A stretch of 64,000 bases of DNA from Perlucidibaca aquatica (GTDB taxonomy: Bacteria > Pseudomonadota > Gammaproteobacteria > Pseudomonadales > Moraxellaceae). The stretch's first letter is position 1; every line of letters begins with the position of its first letter. The position numbers and the translations under genes are program-made. Positions 1-9,457 of the stretch are shown here, in pieces. The notes beneath the pieces were generated by a model. The model had not been told where the DNA came from, ran no database searches, and saw only the letters and a list, made by a program, of their open reading frames with translations. The DNA lies in NCBI RefSeq assembly GCF_001676655.1, contig NZ_LZDB01000001.1:496001-560000 (forward strand). Reading direction: 5' to 3'.

Positions 1-2115
1 CTCGCGGCGGGCGTCTATATCACGCGCTTTGTGGCAGCCGAGGGCGGCAACGAGTTTCAAAACATCAGCCTGCTGAAAGCCCTGTCTAAGCGTTTAGGTT
101 CGTCACGGGCGGGTAAAGATGCTTTTCTCGATCTGACATGGCTAGACGATGCAAAGGCGGCTGTTTCGGTGCCAGTGGGGACGGGCAATTTCAGCAATCA
201 GGCAGGATCGCTGGCGGTGCGAGAGGCGGCATTCGAGCAAATGGCAGATTGGGCCGTTACCTTACCGGACTCACTCGCGCTGGGTGATGGCACAGGGAGT
301 CGCGCAGCACCCGCACCGTGCTCGCAACCCTCGCTGGCGATGGCCACATCGGCGTCCAGTGGATTGCGTGGGGCGACCCAGCGTGAGCTGGCTTTCGCGC
401 CAGAGATTAAACGAATAACAGCAGCCAAAACGCTGGCTAAAACGGCTAACCCTAAGGCTTACAAAGCCTCTGGCCCACAGGTACAGCGACACATTGCCTT
501 GGCCTTAAACGAGTTGCGCGCCTATTTGCATGGCGGCTCTCACGCGTATGCCGTGGGGCCGTCACGCACCCGCGATGGCGGTACGCTGTTGGTGAGTGGT
601 CCGCAGTTGGGCTATGACTATCCCTTGCTGCTGGTCGAGTATGAAATTCATGGCGCGGGGTATCACGCACGCGGATCGTCGGTGCCTACGCTGCCCGTCG
701 TGGGTATTGGCTACACCGAACATGCTGCGTGGGGATTAACCACAGGCTATTCCAAAACCATTGATAGCTTTATTGAAACCCTGTGTTCGACCGCGCAACA
801 GGCAACGGGTGCGTGTCAGGCCGATCAATATTTCCACGACGGCAAATGGAAGGCCATGAATTGTCGGACGGAAACATTTAAGTTCCGTGCGGCTACCTCC
901 GGCGTCCCCATTGGCCCAGCGGTGTTGAACCAAGCCAATAAAATATGCCGTACGGTGCATGGGCCGCTGGTAGCCCGAGATGATGCTAAAGGCTTGGGGC
1001 GTAGCGTGGCCTATGCCATGTGGAAGCGGGAAATTGAAACCATTGAAGGCATTCGTGCCTGGAATAAGGCGCGCAACTTTGCTGAATTCGATGCCGCCAT
1101 GCGTTTGGTCACGTGGAATGAAAACACCACGGTAGCCACACGCGATGGTCATATTGCTTTCTATCATCCCGGTCTGCATTTTGAGCGCAACGCGCAAACA
1201 GACATGCGCTTTCCCATTCCCGGCACAGGTGCTTTCGACCATGCCGGCCTTTTGCCGTTCGAGAAAACACCGCAAGTGCGCGATCCGGCGCAAGGCTATT
1301 TGGCCAACTGGAATAATAAGCCCGCTGTAGGCTGGCTTGATGGCGAAGGGTTAGGCAGCACCAGTCGTCCTGGTGGGGCGGGCCAGCGCGTGACCATCAT
1401 TCTCGATAAGTTAGCCACGCGTAGCGATTGGGCCTTCACAGATTTAAAGGCCCTGGATGAGCATGCGGGCACAATAGACCCTCGCGCACGGGAGTACCTG
1501 CCGGTGTTGCGTGCTTTCCGGAGCAGTGCGCAGGCGCAACTCAACGGCACTGAAAAGGCTGCACTGGATCTGGTGCTGGGATGGGATCGCAGCCATTACG
1601 GCCCGAACATCGACCTTAACGACACTGCCGCCCGCGATGGCGCAGCGGCGACTATTTTTGGTGAACTGGTCACGGCCTTACGCGATGAGTTATTTGCAGG
1701 CCTCAAGGGTGATGTACTGGCCCCTGACCTGACGGCTTATGACCGTGTTTCGGGCGTAGGCAGCCATGTTTTCGACCAAAGTGTGATGGATAACGTGGTG
1801 GTGCGGATTTTGGCGCCTAACACGTCAGCCTTGGTTAATCGTCGCGATTGGACCGGCGGGCGCTCGCGTGATGCGATCATGCTTGCCGCATTAAAGACGA
1901 CGCTGGCGCGTTTAGCGGCAAGCTACAACAGTGGCAATGCACTCACGGCGACAGATCTCGGTAAATGCACGCGCATTCATCCGCGCAGCAAAATTTGCTC
2001 GCTCTCGGGTGTGGTGGGGCCAGGTTCCAGCACGGTGCCAGGCAGCAGCTGCGTCACCATGCCGTATCAGGATCGCGGCAGCTGGGTGCATCGTGTGGGT
2101 TATGAGAAGCCTTGA
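1..2115 (+). CDS. Penicillin acylase family protein (5' end outside window)
   Basis: An N-terminal-nucleophile hydrolase of the penicillin/acyl-homoserine-lactone acylase group, which cleaves amide bonds after self-processing into two chains. The reading frame is open from base 1, so the start and signal peptide lie upstream. The probable nucleophile Ser sits in GGSHAYAVG (Ser codon 538-540), where family members have the Ser-Asn-Ala-Trp-like processing site. The downstream block SGPQLGYDYP followed by HGAGYHARGSS and GIGYTEHAAWGLTTG matches the substrate-pocket blocks of the family. About 170 residues of the alpha chain are visible before the Ser, followed by a full-length beta chain. The protein is probably periplasmic. 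Substrate is not predictable: penicillins, acyl-homoserine lactones or other amides are all possible. A strong terminator follows 24 bases after the stop. Confidence 0.85.
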   Translation, partial: LAAGVYITRFVAAEGGNEFQNISLLKALSKRLGSSRAGKDAFLDLTWLDDAKAAVSVPVGTGNFSNQAGSLAVREAAFEQMADWAVTLPDSLALGDGTGSRAAPAPCSQPSLAMATSASSGLRGATQRELAFAPEIKRITAAKTLAKTANPKAYKASGPQVQRHIALALNELRAYLHGGSHAYAVGPSRTRDGGTLLVSGPQLGYDYPLLLVEYEIHGAGYHARGSSVPTLPVVGIGYTEHAAWGLTTGYSKTIDSFIETLCSTAQQATGACQADQYFHDGKWKAMNCRTETFKFRAATSGVPIGPAVLNQANKICRTVHGPLVARDDAKGLGRSVAYAMWKREIETIEGIRAWNKARNFAEFDAAMRLVTWNENTTVATRDGHIAFYHPGLHFERNAQTDMRFPIPGTGAFDHAGLLPFEKTPQVRDPAQGYLANWNNKPAVGWLDGEGLGSTSRPGGAGQRVTIILDKLATRSDWAFTDLKALDEHAGTIDPRAREYLPVLRAFRSSAQAQLNGTEKAALDLVLGWDRSHYGPNIDLNDTAARDGAAATIFGELVTALRDELFAGLKGDVLAPDLTAYDRVSGVGSHVFDQSVMDNVVVRILAPNTSALVNRRDWTGGRSRDAIMLAALKTTLARLAASYNSGNALTATDLGKCTRIHPRSKICSLSGVVGPGSSTVPGSSCVTMPYQDRGSWVHRVGYEKP

Positions 2116-2137
2116 GCAGGCTAGGCAATTGCAGGCA

Positions 2138-2170
2138 TAAAAAAACCGGGCGCTGAGGCCCGGTTTTTTA
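2138..2170. terminator. Bidirectional rho-independent terminator
   Basis: A GC stem (CCGGGC paired with GCCCGG, six-base loop) is flanked by a run of A on the left and a run of T on the right. It can therefore stop transcription both from the acylase gene on the plus strand and from rpmG on the minus strand, which converge here. Confidence 0.85.
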
Positions 2171-2189
2171 TCTGCAAGGTGCGGATCAA

Positions 2190-2345
2190 TTACTTGATCT
2201 TGGCTTCCTTGAAGAGAACATGCTGGCGAATCTTGGGATCAAACTTTTTGATCTCCATTTTGCCCGGCATGGTGCGCTTGTTCTTCGTGGTGGTATAGAA
2301 GTAGCCAGTACCAGCCGTTGAGACGAGACGGATTTTATCACGCAT
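2190..2345 (-). CDS. rpmG: 50S ribosomal protein L33
   Basis: A 51-residue ribosomal protein of the large subunit. The translation begins [19 protein letters not shown] and ends KEAKIK, the classic bacterial L33 sequence. It lacks the Cys pairs of zinc-binding L33, so it is the zinc-independent (C-minus) type. It lies 11 bases downstream of rpmB on the same strand, the usual rpmB-rpmG operon, and is followed by a bidirectional terminator. Confidence 0.97.
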   Translation of the reverse strand: MRDKIRLVSTAGTGYFYTTTKNKRTMPGKMEIKKFDPKIRQHVLFKEAKIK

Positions 2346-2356
2346 GATTGTGCTCC

Positions 2357-2593
2357 TTAGACCTTGACGCCTTGAGCGCGCAGATCAGCAACGATCACGT
2401 CAACACCCAGCTTATCGATGGTACGCATGCCCTTAGTGGACACACGCAGACGCACGAAACGCTTCTCGCTTTCCAGCCAGAAACGCTTGTAGTGCAGATT
2501 CGGTTCGAAGCGACGCTTCGTTTTATTGTTGGCGTGCGAAACGTTGTTACCAACGATCGGACGCTTGCCGGTAACTTGGCAAACCTTTGACAT
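2357..2593 (-). CDS. rpmB: 50S ribosomal protein L28
   Basis: A 78-residue large-subunit protein. The translation starts [20 protein letters not shown] and contains [11 protein letters not shown], both diagnostic of L28. A longer in-frame start exists upstream (to 2626). The ATG at 2593 is chosen because a GGAGAG ribosome-binding sequence precedes it by a few bases and because L28 family members begin with this Met-Ser. First gene of the rpmB-rpmG operon, transcribed from the promoter at 2657-2685. Confidence 0.97.
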   Translation of the reverse strand: MSKVCQVTGKRPIVGNNVSHANNKTKRRFEPNLHYKRFWLESEKRFVRLRVSTKGMRTIDKLGVDVIVADLRAQGVKV

Positions 2594-2656
2594 TTCAGCT
2601 CTCCGCAATGGCGATCTACTGGCCACCTAGATCGGCGGCTGACAGCGAGGGCGCGA

Positions 2657-2685
2657 TTTATACCAAAACACATGCTCCTCGGCAA
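2657..2685 (-). promoter_or_regulatory. Sigma70-type promoter of rpmB-rpmG
   Basis: Read on the minus strand there is TTGCCG (2685-2680), a 17-base spacer and TATAAA (2662-2657), about 65 bases upstream of the rpmB start. Spacing and hexamers match a housekeeping promoter, as expected for ribosomal protein genes. Confidence 0.7.
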
Positions 2686-2781
2686 CGGGAACGATGAAAT
2701 TTTGTGCGTAACAGCGAAAAAATTGGCATTTTCCAGTACCCTGCGCGCCAAATTTGCTGTGTTTAACCTGAGGAAGAACAG

Positions 2782-4245
2782 ATGTCCGCTGTCCCGATGC
2801 ATGATGTGATCATTATTGGAACCGGTTTTGGTGGCCTTGGTATGGCCATTCAGCTGCAGGAAGCTGGCATTAATAATGTCTTAGTCCTTGAAAAGGCAGC
2901 CGATGTGGGTGGTGTTTGGCGCGATAACCGCTACCCCGGTGCAGCCTGTGATGTGCCATCTCACCTGTATTCGTACTCATTCGCCCCGAATGCGCGCTGG
3001 TCGCGCAAGTTTGCCCAGCAGCCGGAGATTCATCAGTACCTGCGTGAATGCGCTGAGCAATACGGTCTGCGCAAGCTCATCCGCTTTAATACGGAAGTAG
3101 TGGCGGCGAGTTTTTCGGCTGAACAGGGGCTGTGGACCTTAACAACAGCTAACGGTGAGCAGCTACAGGCTCGCGCCGTGGTGTCTGCAGTGGGTCAGCT
3201 GAACCGGCCCGCGATTCCCCGTATTGACGGCATAGAGCAATTCCACGGGCAGGTCATGCACTCGGCCCAATGGAATGATGATGTGGTGCTGGCAGGCAAG
3301 CGCATTGCCGTGATTGGCACCGGTGCAAGTGCCATTCAATTTGTGCCGAAGATCGTGCCTAAGGCCAAGAGCCTGGTCTTGGTGCAGCGTTCTGCGCCCT
3401 ACGTGATTCCCAAGCCCGATCGCGCCTATTTAGCGGCTGAAAAAGTGATTTTTGAACGACTGCCCAAATTTCAGTTGGGTAGCCGTCTGTGGCAATACCT
3501 AGGCCATGAGCGTAATGCGCTGGCCTTTACCGTCTGGGACAAGCTGATGGCGCTGCCTGCTTGGCAGTTCCGCAGCAACCTGAATAAGCACATTAAGGAT
3601 CCGGAGCTGCGTGCGAAGTTAACCCCGGACTATCCCATGGGTTGTAAGCGCATTCTGATTTCGAATGACTACTATCCCGCGTTGGCGCAACAGCATGTCA
3701 CCGTGACCACGCACGGTGTGACTCACGCTGACGCCACCGGTGTTGTTACGGCGGATGGTGTGCACCATGAAGTTGATGTGATTATTTACGGCACGGGCTT
3801 TAAAGCCACCGAGTTTTTGTCGCCAATGAAGATCACCGGCTTGCAGGGTCAAGATTTGCATGCGCGCTGGCAGGGTGGTGCAGAGGCTTATTTAGGCTTA
3901 ACCGTGAGTGGCTTCCCGAACTTCTTCATGATGTACGGGCCCAACACCAACTTAGGCCATAACTCCATTGTGTATATGTTGGAGAGCCAGATGAACTACA
4001 TTCGTCAGTGCGTACAGAAGTTGCAGAAAGAGCAATTGAAGTATCTGGATGTGAAGTCTGCGCCTATGGATGCCTTTAATCAGGACCTACAGGCACATCT
4101 ACATAAAACCGTGTGGGATGGCGGCTGCAAAAGTTGGTATGTCAACGAGTCCGGCAAAAACACTGCAAACTGGTCGGGCTTTACGCTGGATTACCGTTTT
4201 CGCACCAGCAAGCCCAACTGGTCACACTACACCGTCGCAAAATAA
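2782..4245 (+). CDS. Baeyer-Villiger-type flavin-containing monooxygenase
   Basis: A 487-residue FAD/NADPH-dependent oxygenase that inserts one oxygen atom into a ketone, giving an ester or lactone. The FAD-binding Rossmann motif GTGFGGLG lies at residues 13-20. YPGAACD at 51-57 is typical of the group, and the type I Baeyer-Villiger fingerprint F-x-G-x3-H-x3-W is seen as FHGQVMHSAQW at 154-164. The NADPH Rossmann motif GTGASAIQ is at 179-186. An AGGAAGA ribosome-binding sequence precedes the ATG. The next gene, 14 bases downstream, is an esterase that could hydrolyse the ester product, so the two probably form a ketone degradation unit. The natural substrate is unknown. Confidence 0.9.
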   Translation: MSAVPMHDVIIIGTGFGGLGMAIQLQEAGINNVLVLEKAADVGGVWRDNRYPGAACDVPSHLYSYSFAPNARWSRKFAQQPEIHQYLRECAEQYGLRKLIRFNTEVVAASFSAEQGLWTLTTANGEQLQARAVVSAVGQLNRPAIPRIDGIEQFHGQVMHSAQWNDDVVLAGKRIAVIGTGASAIQFVPKIVPKAKSLVLVQRSAPYVIPKPDRAYLAAEKVIFERLPKFQLGSRLWQYLGHERNALAFTVWDKLMALPAWQFRSNLNKHIKDPELRAKLTPDYPMGCKRILISNDYYPALAQQHVTVTTHGVTHADATGVVTADGVHHEVDVIIYGTGFKATEFLSPMKITGLQGQDLHARWQGGAEAYLGLTVSGFPNFFMMYGPNTNLGHNSIVYMLESQMNYIRQCVQKLQKEQLKYLDVKSAPMDAFNQDLQAHLHKTVWDGGCKSWYVNESGKNTANWSGFTLDYRFRTSKPNWSHYTVAK

Positions 4246-4259
4246 GAGAGGAAGCAGGT

Positions 4260-5198
4260 ATGCAGCGTATTGATCATCGGCCGCAGCTCAGTGGTCTGGC
4301 TCAGTGGAAAAGCCAGGTGGCGCGGCGCGTGCTGCCATTGGTGATGCGCAGCAGTATCCGTCCGTTATGGGGCAGCCGTGTCTCGGTGCAGTGGCAACGC
4401 AATATCACGGAGGCATTGCTGCGCAATGGCTGGGTGCCTAGGCAGGCGGTGATCGGTGAGACGCGGTTGGGGCAGCAGGACACCGAGGTCATCACGCCGC
4501 GTGAGGGCAGCACCGATCAAGTGGTGTTCTTCATGCACGGCGGTGGCTATGTGGTGTGTTCGCCGCGCACCCATCGCCCGATGACCTCGCGCATTGGTTT
4601 GGCGCTGAAGGCCACCACTTATGTGCCGCATTATCGTTTGGCGCCGGAGCATGTGTTTCCAGCGGGTTTGGACGATGCCCTAGATGCCTATCGTGGCCTG
4701 CTGGATCGTGGCGTTAACCCGGCGCGTGTGGCACTGATGGGGGATTCCGCCGGCGGCGGTTTGGCGCTGGCGCTGGCACTGTCCATCCGCGATCAAGGCT
4801 TACCTCTACCGGGAAAAATGGTGCTCATTTCTCCCTTTATTGATTTGACCTTGTCGGGTGAAAGCTTGCAGCGTAATGCTGAGGCGGACCCCATGCTCAG
4901 CTTGGATTGGATTTACGCGAAAACGCCGATGTACTTGGGCTCGACGGCGCCAGATCACCCCTTGGCGTCACCGTTATTTGCTGATCTGAAAGGCCTGCCG
5001 CCCACGTTGGTTCAAGTCGGCACGGAAGAGATTCTCTTCAGCGACTCAGAGCGTCTCGCCGCGCGTGCCGCCGACATAGGTTGGGACCTGACGCTGAGTG
5101 TCTGGGATGGCCTTTTCCATGACTTCCAAATGATGGGCGATATTTTGCCGGAAGCCGACCAAGCCATCGCCGAGATCGCGGCGTTTGTGAAAGGCTAA
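4260..5198 (+). CDS. Alpha/beta hydrolase of the hormone-sensitive-lipase family
   Basis: A 312-residue carboxylesterase (bacterial family IV, HSL type). The oxyanion-hole motif HGGGY is at residues 93-97, the nucleophile elbow GDSAGG at 161-166 (Ser163), the likely acid Asp262 follows VGTEEILF, and the catalytic His287 is in GLFHDF. No signal peptide, so cytoplasmic. The frame is open further upstream into the monooxygenase gene. The ATG at 4260 is chosen because GAGGAAG precedes it at good spacing and the family block starts shortly after. The tight spacing to the upstream monooxygenase suggests it hydrolyses the esters that enzyme makes. It converges with the AraC-family gene, with one base between the two stop codons. 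Confidence 0.9.
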   Translation: MQRIDHRPQLSGLAQWKSQVARRVLPLVMRSSIRPLWGSRVSVQWQRNITEALLRNGWVPRQAVIGETRLGQQDTEVITPREGSTDQVVFFMHGGGYVVCSPRTHRPMTSRIGLALKATTYVPHYRLAPEHVFPAGLDDALDAYRGLLDRGVNPARVALMGDSAGGGLALALALSIRDQGLPLPGKMVLISPFIDLTLSGESLQRNAEADPMLSLDWIYAKTPMYLGSTAPDHPLASPLFADLKGLPPTLVQVGTEEILFSDSERLAARAADIGWDLTLSVWDGLFHDFQMMGDILPEADQAIAEIAAFVKG

Positions 5199-5199
5199 G

Positions 5200-6252
5200 C
5201 TAGTCGGTTGCAACGACTCGTTTGCGCGTGCGTGCCCGGTAATCGCCGGGCGTCATGCCGGTCCACTGGCGAAACGCTTTAATAAAGACCGTGGCTTCGC
5301 GAAAGCCGACTTGCTGTGCCACGCTCTGGATTGGCGTTTGCGTTTGCCTTAACAAGGTCATGGCCTGATCTCGACGCAGGCCATCCTTGATTTCCTGAAA
5401 ACTCGTGCCTTCGTCGAGCAGCTTGCGGCGCAACGTGCGCCCGGTCATGAAAAAATCGGCGGCAACGGCATCCAGCCCCGGTAATTCCCGGCCTTCCCCT
5501 TGCAGCAGACGGCTGCGCACGCGGTGACCGAAGCTGCCTTGAAACACCGGCTTGATGAAAAATCCCAGCGGCAATTCGCGGATCAGCGCCTTCAGCTCTT
5601 CGCGGCTGCGGGTGATGGGCAGGCTGAGCAGGCGGGCATCAAACACCAGCGTGGTTTCGGCGTGGGCAAAGTGGTGTGTGCAGGGATAGAGCTGATGATA
5701 CTCAGCGACATGAGCCGGTGCCGGGTAATCGAAGGTGGTTTCGCTGAGCAGAATGCGGCGGTTAATCAGCCAGCAGGCAAAGCGGTACCAACACAGCAGA
5801 ATGGTTTCGTTGAGCACATGGCCCGTGTCGAGCTCGGGTCGGCGCAGGCGCAAGACAAAGTGTGCCGTGCTCGGCATATCCGGCATGGATGCAGGCTCTT
5901 CCCGCAACGTCAGCGTAATCTCGTCGGTCAGCACGCGGTAAAAGTGACAACCATGGCGCAGCGCCTCGCCCAGCGTTTCGGCATTGAGGGCGGTGTGCAT
6001 CATCAGTGGAAAGGTGCCGACGCGGCTGGGAAATTCCGTGAAGCCCATGAACTCATCGCCGCTCCGGCGCCAGAGTGCGCGCATCAGATTGGCAAACTGC
6101 ACGGGTAACAAGCGGCCTGCCGGGTCATCGAGTAGCGCCGCGCTAATACCCGCCTCGTGCAGCAAGGCGTCGCCGTCATGGCCAGCGCTGTGGGCACGTT
6201 GCAGCATGGCTTGTGCAACATGCAGCGAAACGGTGTGATGCAGCGGATTCAT
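5200..6252 (-). CDS. AraC-family transcriptional regulator
   Basis: A 350-residue regulator. The N-terminal ~200 residues resemble the arabinose-binding-type sensor domain of the OruR/ArgR-like subgroup. The C-terminal ~100 residues form the double helix-turn-helix AraC domain, recognisable in [19 protein letters not shown] and [10 protein letters not shown]. It is divergent from the acyl-CoA operon that starts at 6459 and convergent with the monooxygenase/esterase pair, so either could be its target. The 206-base divergent gap holds repeated CCGATT elements (6325-6330 and 6357-6362, plus inverse AATCGG at 6301-6306) that could be its sites. The inducer is unknown. Confidence 0.88.
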   Translation of the reverse strand: MNPLHHTVSLHVAQAMLQRAHSAGHDGDALLHEAGISAALLDDPAGRLLPVQFANLMRALWRRSGDEFMGFTEFPSRVGTFPLMMHTALNAETLGEALRHGCHFYRVLTDEITLTLREEPASMPDMPSTAHFVLRLRRPELDTGHVLNETILLCWYRFACWLINRRILLSETTFDYPAPAHVAEYHQLYPCTHHFAHAETTLVFDARLLSLPITRSREELKALIRELPLGFFIKPVFQGSFGHRVRSRLLQGEGRELPGLDAVAADFFMTGRTLRRKLLDEGTSFQEIKDGLRRDQAMTLLRQTQTPIQSVAQQVGFREATVFIKAFRQWTGMTPGDYRARTRKRVVATD

Positions 6253-6458
6253 CGCGGGCTCTCGGTGCCTGGGCTGTGTTGGGGTTTGTATGTCCCATTA
6301 AATCGGTGAAATGGCAGTTTATTCCCGATTCAGTCAAGGATAACCGACTTTCATGTCCGATTTTGTCGATTAAATTGCCGTTTTTCTCATTGCCGCTCTG
6401 CGGCCGTGCGAACACACTCGGAACCCGTCAGTCACCACCTTTTTCACGGGCTCCCACC

Positions 6459-7622
6459 ATGCATTTTCCCTCTTTGAATCATGACCTCGGCGAAACCATC
6501 GACGCTCTGCGCGATGCCGTGCGCCAGTTTGTTGCTGCTGAGATTGCGCCGATCGCCAATGAAGTCGATCGCAGCAATGAGTTTCCGATGCACCTGTGGC
6601 GCAAGTTCGGCGACATGGGCCTGCTCGGCATCACGGTGGAAGAAGAGTACGGTGGGGCAGGGCTCGGGTATCTCGCACACACCGTGGTGGTCGAAGAAAT
6701 CTCGCGCGCCTCGGCAGCCATCGGCATGTCTTACGGTGCTCACTCCAATCTCTGCGTGAACCAGATCCGCAAGAACGGCACCGATGCGCAGAAGCGCCAG
6801 TATCTGCCGAAGCTGCTGACCGGCGAGCATGTCGGCGCGTTGGCGATGTCGGAGCCGAATGCGGGTTCGGACGTGGTAAGCATGAAGCTGCGTGCCGAGC
6901 TTAAGGGTGACCGCTACATTCTCAATGGCAACAAGATGTGGATCACCAACGGCCCGGATGCCGACGTGCTGGTGGTCTATGCCAAGACCGACGTCAATGC
7001 CGGCCCGCGTGGCATCACGGCGTTCATCATCGAGAAAGGTTTCAAGGGTTTCAGCACAGCGCAGAAGCTCGACAAGCTCGGCATGCGCGGCTCCAACACC
7101 TGCGAGCTGGTTTTTCAGGATTGCGAAGTGCCGGTCGAGAATGTACTCGGCCAGCTTAACGGCGGTGTCCGCGTGCTCATGTCCGGCCTCGATTATGAGC
7201 GCACCATCCTCAGCGGCGGTCCGCTCGGCGTCATGGCAGGTTGTCTCGATGTGGTGCTGCCCTATATCCACGAGCGCAAGCAGTTCGGTCAGGCCATCGG
7301 CGAGTTCCAGCTCATGCAGGGCAAACTCGCCGACATGTATGTCGCGCTCAACACCAGTCGCGCCTATGTCTACACCGTCGCCAAAGCCTGTGATCGCGGC
7401 GAGCCAGCACGCAAAGATGCCGCCGCTGCCATCCTCTATTCCGCCGAGCAGGCGACCTGGATGGCCGGGCAGGCGATCCAGTGCCTGGGTGGCAACGGCT
7501 ACATGAATGAAAACCCGGTCGGCCGTTACTGGCGCGATGCCAAGCTCTACGAAATCGGCGCCGGCACCTCGGAAATCCGTCGCATGCTGATCGGCCGCGA
7601 GCTGTTTGGCGAAACCCTCTGA
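6459..7622 (+). CDS. Isovaleryl-CoA-type acyl-CoA dehydrogenase
   Basis: A 387-residue FAD-dependent acyl-CoA dehydrogenase that oxidises a branched short-chain acyl-CoA to the 2,3-enoyl-CoA. The catalytic Glu is at the isovaleryl-CoA dehydrogenase position (Glu247 in [15 protein letters not shown]). The position used by straight-chain enzymes instead carries Gly ([12 protein letters not shown]), a signature of the isovaleryl-CoA group. [11 protein letters not shown] and [16 protein letters not shown] are family blocks. The Met at 6459 is chosen by family length, although no good ribosome-binding sequence is visible. First gene of the five-gene operon with the AtuA-like protein and biotin carboxylase. 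The best guess is liuA-like, acting on isovaleryl-CoA, but a citronellyl-CoA (AtuD-like) role is possible given the neighbours. Confidence 0.88.
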   Translation: MHFPSLNHDLGETIDALRDAVRQFVAAEIAPIANEVDRSNEFPMHLWRKFGDMGLLGITVEEEYGGAGLGYLAHTVVVEEISRASAAIGMSYGAHSNLCVNQIRKNGTDAQKRQYLPKLLTGEHVGALAMSEPNAGSDVVSMKLRAELKGDRYILNGNKMWITNGPDADVLVVYAKTDVNAGPRGITAFIIEKGFKGFSTAQKLDKLGMRGSNTCELVFQDCEVPVENVLGQLNGGVRVLMSGLDYERTILSGGPLGVMAGCLDVVLPYIHERKQFGQAIGEFQLMQGKLADMYVALNTSRAYVYTVAKACDRGEPARKDAAAAILYSAEQATWMAGQAIQCLGGNGYMNENPVGRYWRDAKLYEIGAGTSEIRRMLIGRELFGETL

Positions 7623-7641
7623 CACGCCATCTGGAGCAGGC

Positions 7642-9447
7642 ATGAAATCCATCCGTATCGGTTGCGCATCCGCCTTCTGGGGCGACACCAGCACCGCCGC
7701 CGAGCAGCTCGTCCAGCACGGCAAGCTCGACTATCTGGTGTTCGACTATCTCGCCGAAGTCACCATGTCCATCCTCGCCGTGCAGCGCATGAAGGACCCG
7801 GCACAGGGCTATGCCCGTGACTTCGTCGATGTCATGACGCCACTGCTGCCGGCCGTGAAGGCGCAGGGCATGAAGGTCATCAGCAATGCCGGCGGCATGA
7901 ACGTCGGCGCCTGCCGCGATGCCTTGCAGGCGGCTGCGGTCGCGGCCGGCATCACGCTGCGCATCGCCGTCGTCGAGGGCGATGACCTGACTGCGCGCCA
8001 GGGCGAGTTCCGCGAAGCCGGCATCACCGAGATGGATACCGGCGCGGCCTTTCCGGGCATGCTGGTGAGCATGAACGCCTACCTCGGCGCGCCGGCGGTG
8101 GCCGAGGCGCTGAGGCAGGGTGCCGATATCGTCATCACCGGTCGTGGTGTCGACAGTGCCGTTGCCCTCGGTCCGATGATGCACGAGTTCGGCTGGTCCG
8201 CGACCGACTACGACAAGCTTGCCCAGGGCTCGCTTGCCGGCCACGTCATCGAGTGTGGCGCGCAGTGCACCGGCGGCAATTTCACCGACTGGGAAACGGT
8301 CTCCGACGGCTACGAGAACATGGGCTTCCCGTTCGTGGACATCCGTGAGGATGGGTCCTTCCTGGTCGGCAAGCCCGAGGGCACGGGTGGTGCGGTGACG
8401 GTGGGCACGGTCGGCGAGCAGATGCTCTACGAGATCGGCGACCCGCGCGCTTACCTGTTGCCGGATGTGCGCTGCGACTTCACTACCGCGACGCTGGCCC
8501 AGGTCGGCCCGGATTCGGTGCTGGTGCAAGGCGCACGCGGCTTCGTGCCGCCAGACACCTACAAAGTCTCCGGCACCACGCCGCGCGGCAACCGCATCAC
8601 GGCAACTTTCCTGATGGGCGGCCGCGATGCCCCGGCGAAAGCCGCACGCGTGGCGCAGGCGCTCATCACCAAGTGCGAAAAGCTGTTCGAAGCCAAGGGC
8701 TGGGGCCCGTTCGGCGAAACCAATGTCGAGCTGCTTGGCGCGGAAACCATGTACGGCCCGAACGCCCGCGCCGGTGCGCTGGCCACGCGCGAGGTGGTGG
8801 TGAAGATCGCCGCCAAGCATCGCGAGAAGGCCGCGCTGGTGTTGTTCTCCAAGGAGCTGGCGCAGGCCGCGACCGGCATGGCGCCGGGCCTGACCGGCTA
8901 CTTCGGTGGTCGTCCGAGCGTGCAGCCGGTGGTTCAGCTCTGGTCCTGCAAGGTGCCCAAGCGCGATGTCGCCATCACCGTCGATTTTGAGGGCGTGCGC
9001 ACGCCGGTGGTCGTGGTCGAGGGTGCGCCGTTTGATCCAGCCGCGCTGACTCCGCAGCCGGTCGGCGAGACTTGGGTGGCGACGGCCGATGCCGTCAATG
9101 TGCCGCTGATCAAGCTCGCCATCGCCCGCAGCGGCGACAAGGGCGACCACGGCAACGTCGGCGTCATGGCGCGTGATCCGGCGTATTTGCCGTATCTGCG
9201 TGCGGCCCTCGGCGAGCAGCGCGTGGCTACCTACTTTGCGCACCTGATCTCGACCACCAAGCCGGTGGGTTCGGTGTCGCGCTGGGAGCTGCCGGGTAGC
9301 CACAGCTTCAACTTCCTCATCCGCCATGCCTTGGGCGGCGGCGGCATCGCCTCGCTGCGCACCGACCCGCAGGGCAAGTGCTTCGCGCAGATGCTGCTCG
9401 ATATCGACATTCCCGTGCCGCCCGCTGTCGCGGCATCGCTGACCTGA
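7642..9447 (+). CDS. AtuA-like protein (DUF1446 family)
   Basis: A 601-residue protein of the acyclic terpene utilisation AtuA/DUF1446 family. The long N-terminal DUF1446 domain starts IRIGCASAFWGDT and includes VISNAGGMNVGACRDAL and ADIVITGRGVDSAVALG. The C-terminal ~110 residues (from about VPLIKLAIARSGDKGDHGN) form the small AtuA-like domain. AtuA is required for growth on citronellol/geraniol in Pseudomonas, but its biochemical role is unsettled. GGAGCAGG lies just before the ATG. It is embedded between the acyl-CoA dehydrogenase and the carboxylase beta subunit, 19 and 10 bases from them, so it belongs to the same transcript and presumably assists CoA-ester degradation. Confidence 0.87.
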   Translation: MKSIRIGCASAFWGDTSTAAEQLVQHGKLDYLVFDYLAEVTMSILAVQRMKDPAQGYARDFVDVMTPLLPAVKAQGMKVISNAGGMNVGACRDALQAAAVAAGITLRIAVVEGDDLTARQGEFREAGITEMDTGAAFPGMLVSMNAYLGAPAVAEALRQGADIVITGRGVDSAVALGPMMHEFGWSATDYDKLAQGSLAGHVIECGAQCTGGNFTDWETVSDGYENMGFPFVDIREDGSFLVGKPEGTGGAVTVGTVGEQMLYEIGDPRAYLLPDVRCDFTTATLAQVGPDSVLVQGARGFVPPDTYKVSGTTPRGNRITATFLMGGRDAPAKAARVAQALITKCEKLFEAKGWGPFGETNVELLGAETMYGPNARAGALATREVVVKIAAKHREKAALVLFSKELAQAATGMAPGLTGYFGGRPSVQPVVQLWSCKVPKRDVAITVDFEGVRTPVVVVEGAPFDPAALTPQPVGETWVATADAVNVPLIKLAIARSGDKGDHGNVGVMARDPAYLPYLRAALGEQRVATYFAHLISTTKPVGSVSRWELPGSHSFNFLIRHALGGGGIASLRTDPQGKCFAQMLLDIDIPVPPAVAASLT

Positions 9448-9457
9448 GACTGACAAC

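Noticed and set aside
5500-6108. A 202-codon plus-strand frame inside the AraC gene
   Set aside because: Antisense shadow of a clear AraC-family gene.
6444-7724. A 426-codon minus-strand frame opposite the dehydrogenase
   Set aside because: Entirely overlaps a well-supported gene and lacks a ribosome-binding site or domain.
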